From Dehalococcoidia bacterium (GTDB lineage: Bacteria > Chloroflexota > Dehalococcoidia > Dehalococcoidales > Fen-1064): a stretch of DNA of 6,441 bases. The notes beneath the pieces are model-generated. The model did no database searches, was not told where the DNA came from, and saw nothing but the letters and a program-made list of their open reading frames with translations. Both the position numbers and the translations under genes were made by a program. The DNA lies in contig PMBW01000200.1 in the NCBI GenBank assembly GCA_003153075.1, positions 20,615-27,055 of the forward strand. The letters are read 5' to 3'. Positions 5,957-6,441 of the stretch are shown one piece after another; within the stretch, counting starts at the first letter, position 1, and each line of letters starts with the position of its first letter.

Positions 5957-6441
5957 ATGGCGATTAAAAGATTATCACTCGGCCTGGATATCAGCACTCA
6001 GAGCATTTCCGCGGTTTTAATCGATATTGATTCGAGAGAGATAATTTACCGGTATTCGCTGGATTACCAGAAGGACGCCAGGTTAAAAAAATACGGTATC
6101 CAGGGACAGAACTACATTCTACCGCCCGCGCATGACGGCGAAGCAAATCAACCGCCGAAAATGTTCCTGGCCGCGATCGATGCGTTGTTTACAGACATGA
6201 AAGCAGCTGCCGTGCCGATGCGGGATATCCTTGTGTGCAATACTTCAGCGCAGCAGCACAGTCACGCCTATCTAAACCACCAGGCCCGCACTATTTTTGG
6301 TAAATTGAATATTCCCGGTTACACGAAATCAAATCTGGTAACTGCGTTGGGCAGTATTTTTTCACTGAATATAGTCCCCACCTGGATGACCTCCGATACG
6401 GGGAAGCAAGCCGATTTTATCCGGACATTTATGGGCGGACA
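5957..6441 (+). CDS. FGGY-family carbohydrate kinase, xylulokinase-like, N-terminal part only
   Basis: 161 codons are open from ATG 5957 to the window edge, with GAGG 9 bases upstream. The N-terminus LGLDISTQSISAVLID (8-23) is the phosphate-binding entry strand of FGGY sugar kinases, with D11 in the usual acidic position. The region CNTSAQQHSHAYL (94-106) corresponds to the SGxGQQHG(S)xY stretch, and FSLNIVPTWMTSDT (135-148) to the FS...PxWMDSST stretch of animal-type and related bacterial xylulose kinases. Two places depart from these patterns: the Gly after QQH is Ser102, and the Asp after WM is Thr145 with an Asp at 147. The enzyme should transfer phosphate from ATP to a free sugar or polyol in the cytoplasm; the substrate need not be xylulose. 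It is divergently transcribed from the HXXEE-TetR-ABC operon. About two thirds of the protein lies outside the window. Confidence 0.88.
   Translation, partial: MAIKRLSLGLDISTQSISAVLIDIDSREIIYRYSLDYQKDARLKKYGIQGQNYILPPAHDGEANQPPKMFLAAIDALFTDMKAAAVPMRDILVCNTSAQQHSHAYLNHQARTIFGKLNIPGYTKSNLVTALGSIFSLNIVPTWMTSDTGKQADFIRTFMGG

Overview
The window is bacterial DNA of medium GC. Genes are tightly packed, have Shine-Dalgarno sites and use sigma70-type promoters. Protein content (GH130 enzymes, a DUF5679 zinc ribbon, an HXXEE membrane protein, a xylulokinase-like FGGY kinase) is compatible with an uncultured Chloroflexota-like or related anaerobic lineage. That placement is a guess from gene flavour; the sequence holds no taxonomic marker.

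Layout: six genes lie on the minus strand and one on the plus strand. From 5956 leftwards the minus-strand order is: a small HXXEE membrane protein (5714-5334), a TetR-family repressor (5196-4576), an ABC exporter ATPase (4554-3805), its ABC-2 permease (3815-3081), a GH130 glycoside phosphorylase-like enzyme with a C-terminal zinc ribbon (2949-1717), and a long GH130 protein with two consecutive GH130 domains (1685 to beyond base 1). The plus-strand gene (5957 to beyond 6441) is the N-terminal part of a diverged FGGY carbohydrate kinase, transcribed away from the rest.

The window holds two minus-strand transcription modules. The first (HXXEE, TetR, ABC ATPase, ABC permease) has a perfect consensus sigma70 promoter (TTGACA, 17 bp, TATAAT). 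An 18-bp TetR-type palindrome sits on the -10 and start site, so the operon looks autorepressed and inducible, as drug or lipid exporters often are. The second (the two GH130 genes) has its own promoter in the 131-bp gap after the permease, followed by a different palindrome (GTTACAA-TT-TTGTAAC). This suggests separate, probably sugar-responsive control. No convincing terminator separates the two modules, so read-through is possible.

Functional reading: the GH130 enzymes probably split beta-mannosides, by phosphorolysis where the phosphate-binding residues are present. The first domain of the tandem protein has lost the His-Arg pair and a later His that the other two domains keep, so it may be a hydrolase or a binding domain. 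The FGGY kinase could phosphorylate a sugar released nearby, but its substrate is unknown and nothing in the window links it directly to the GH130 genes.
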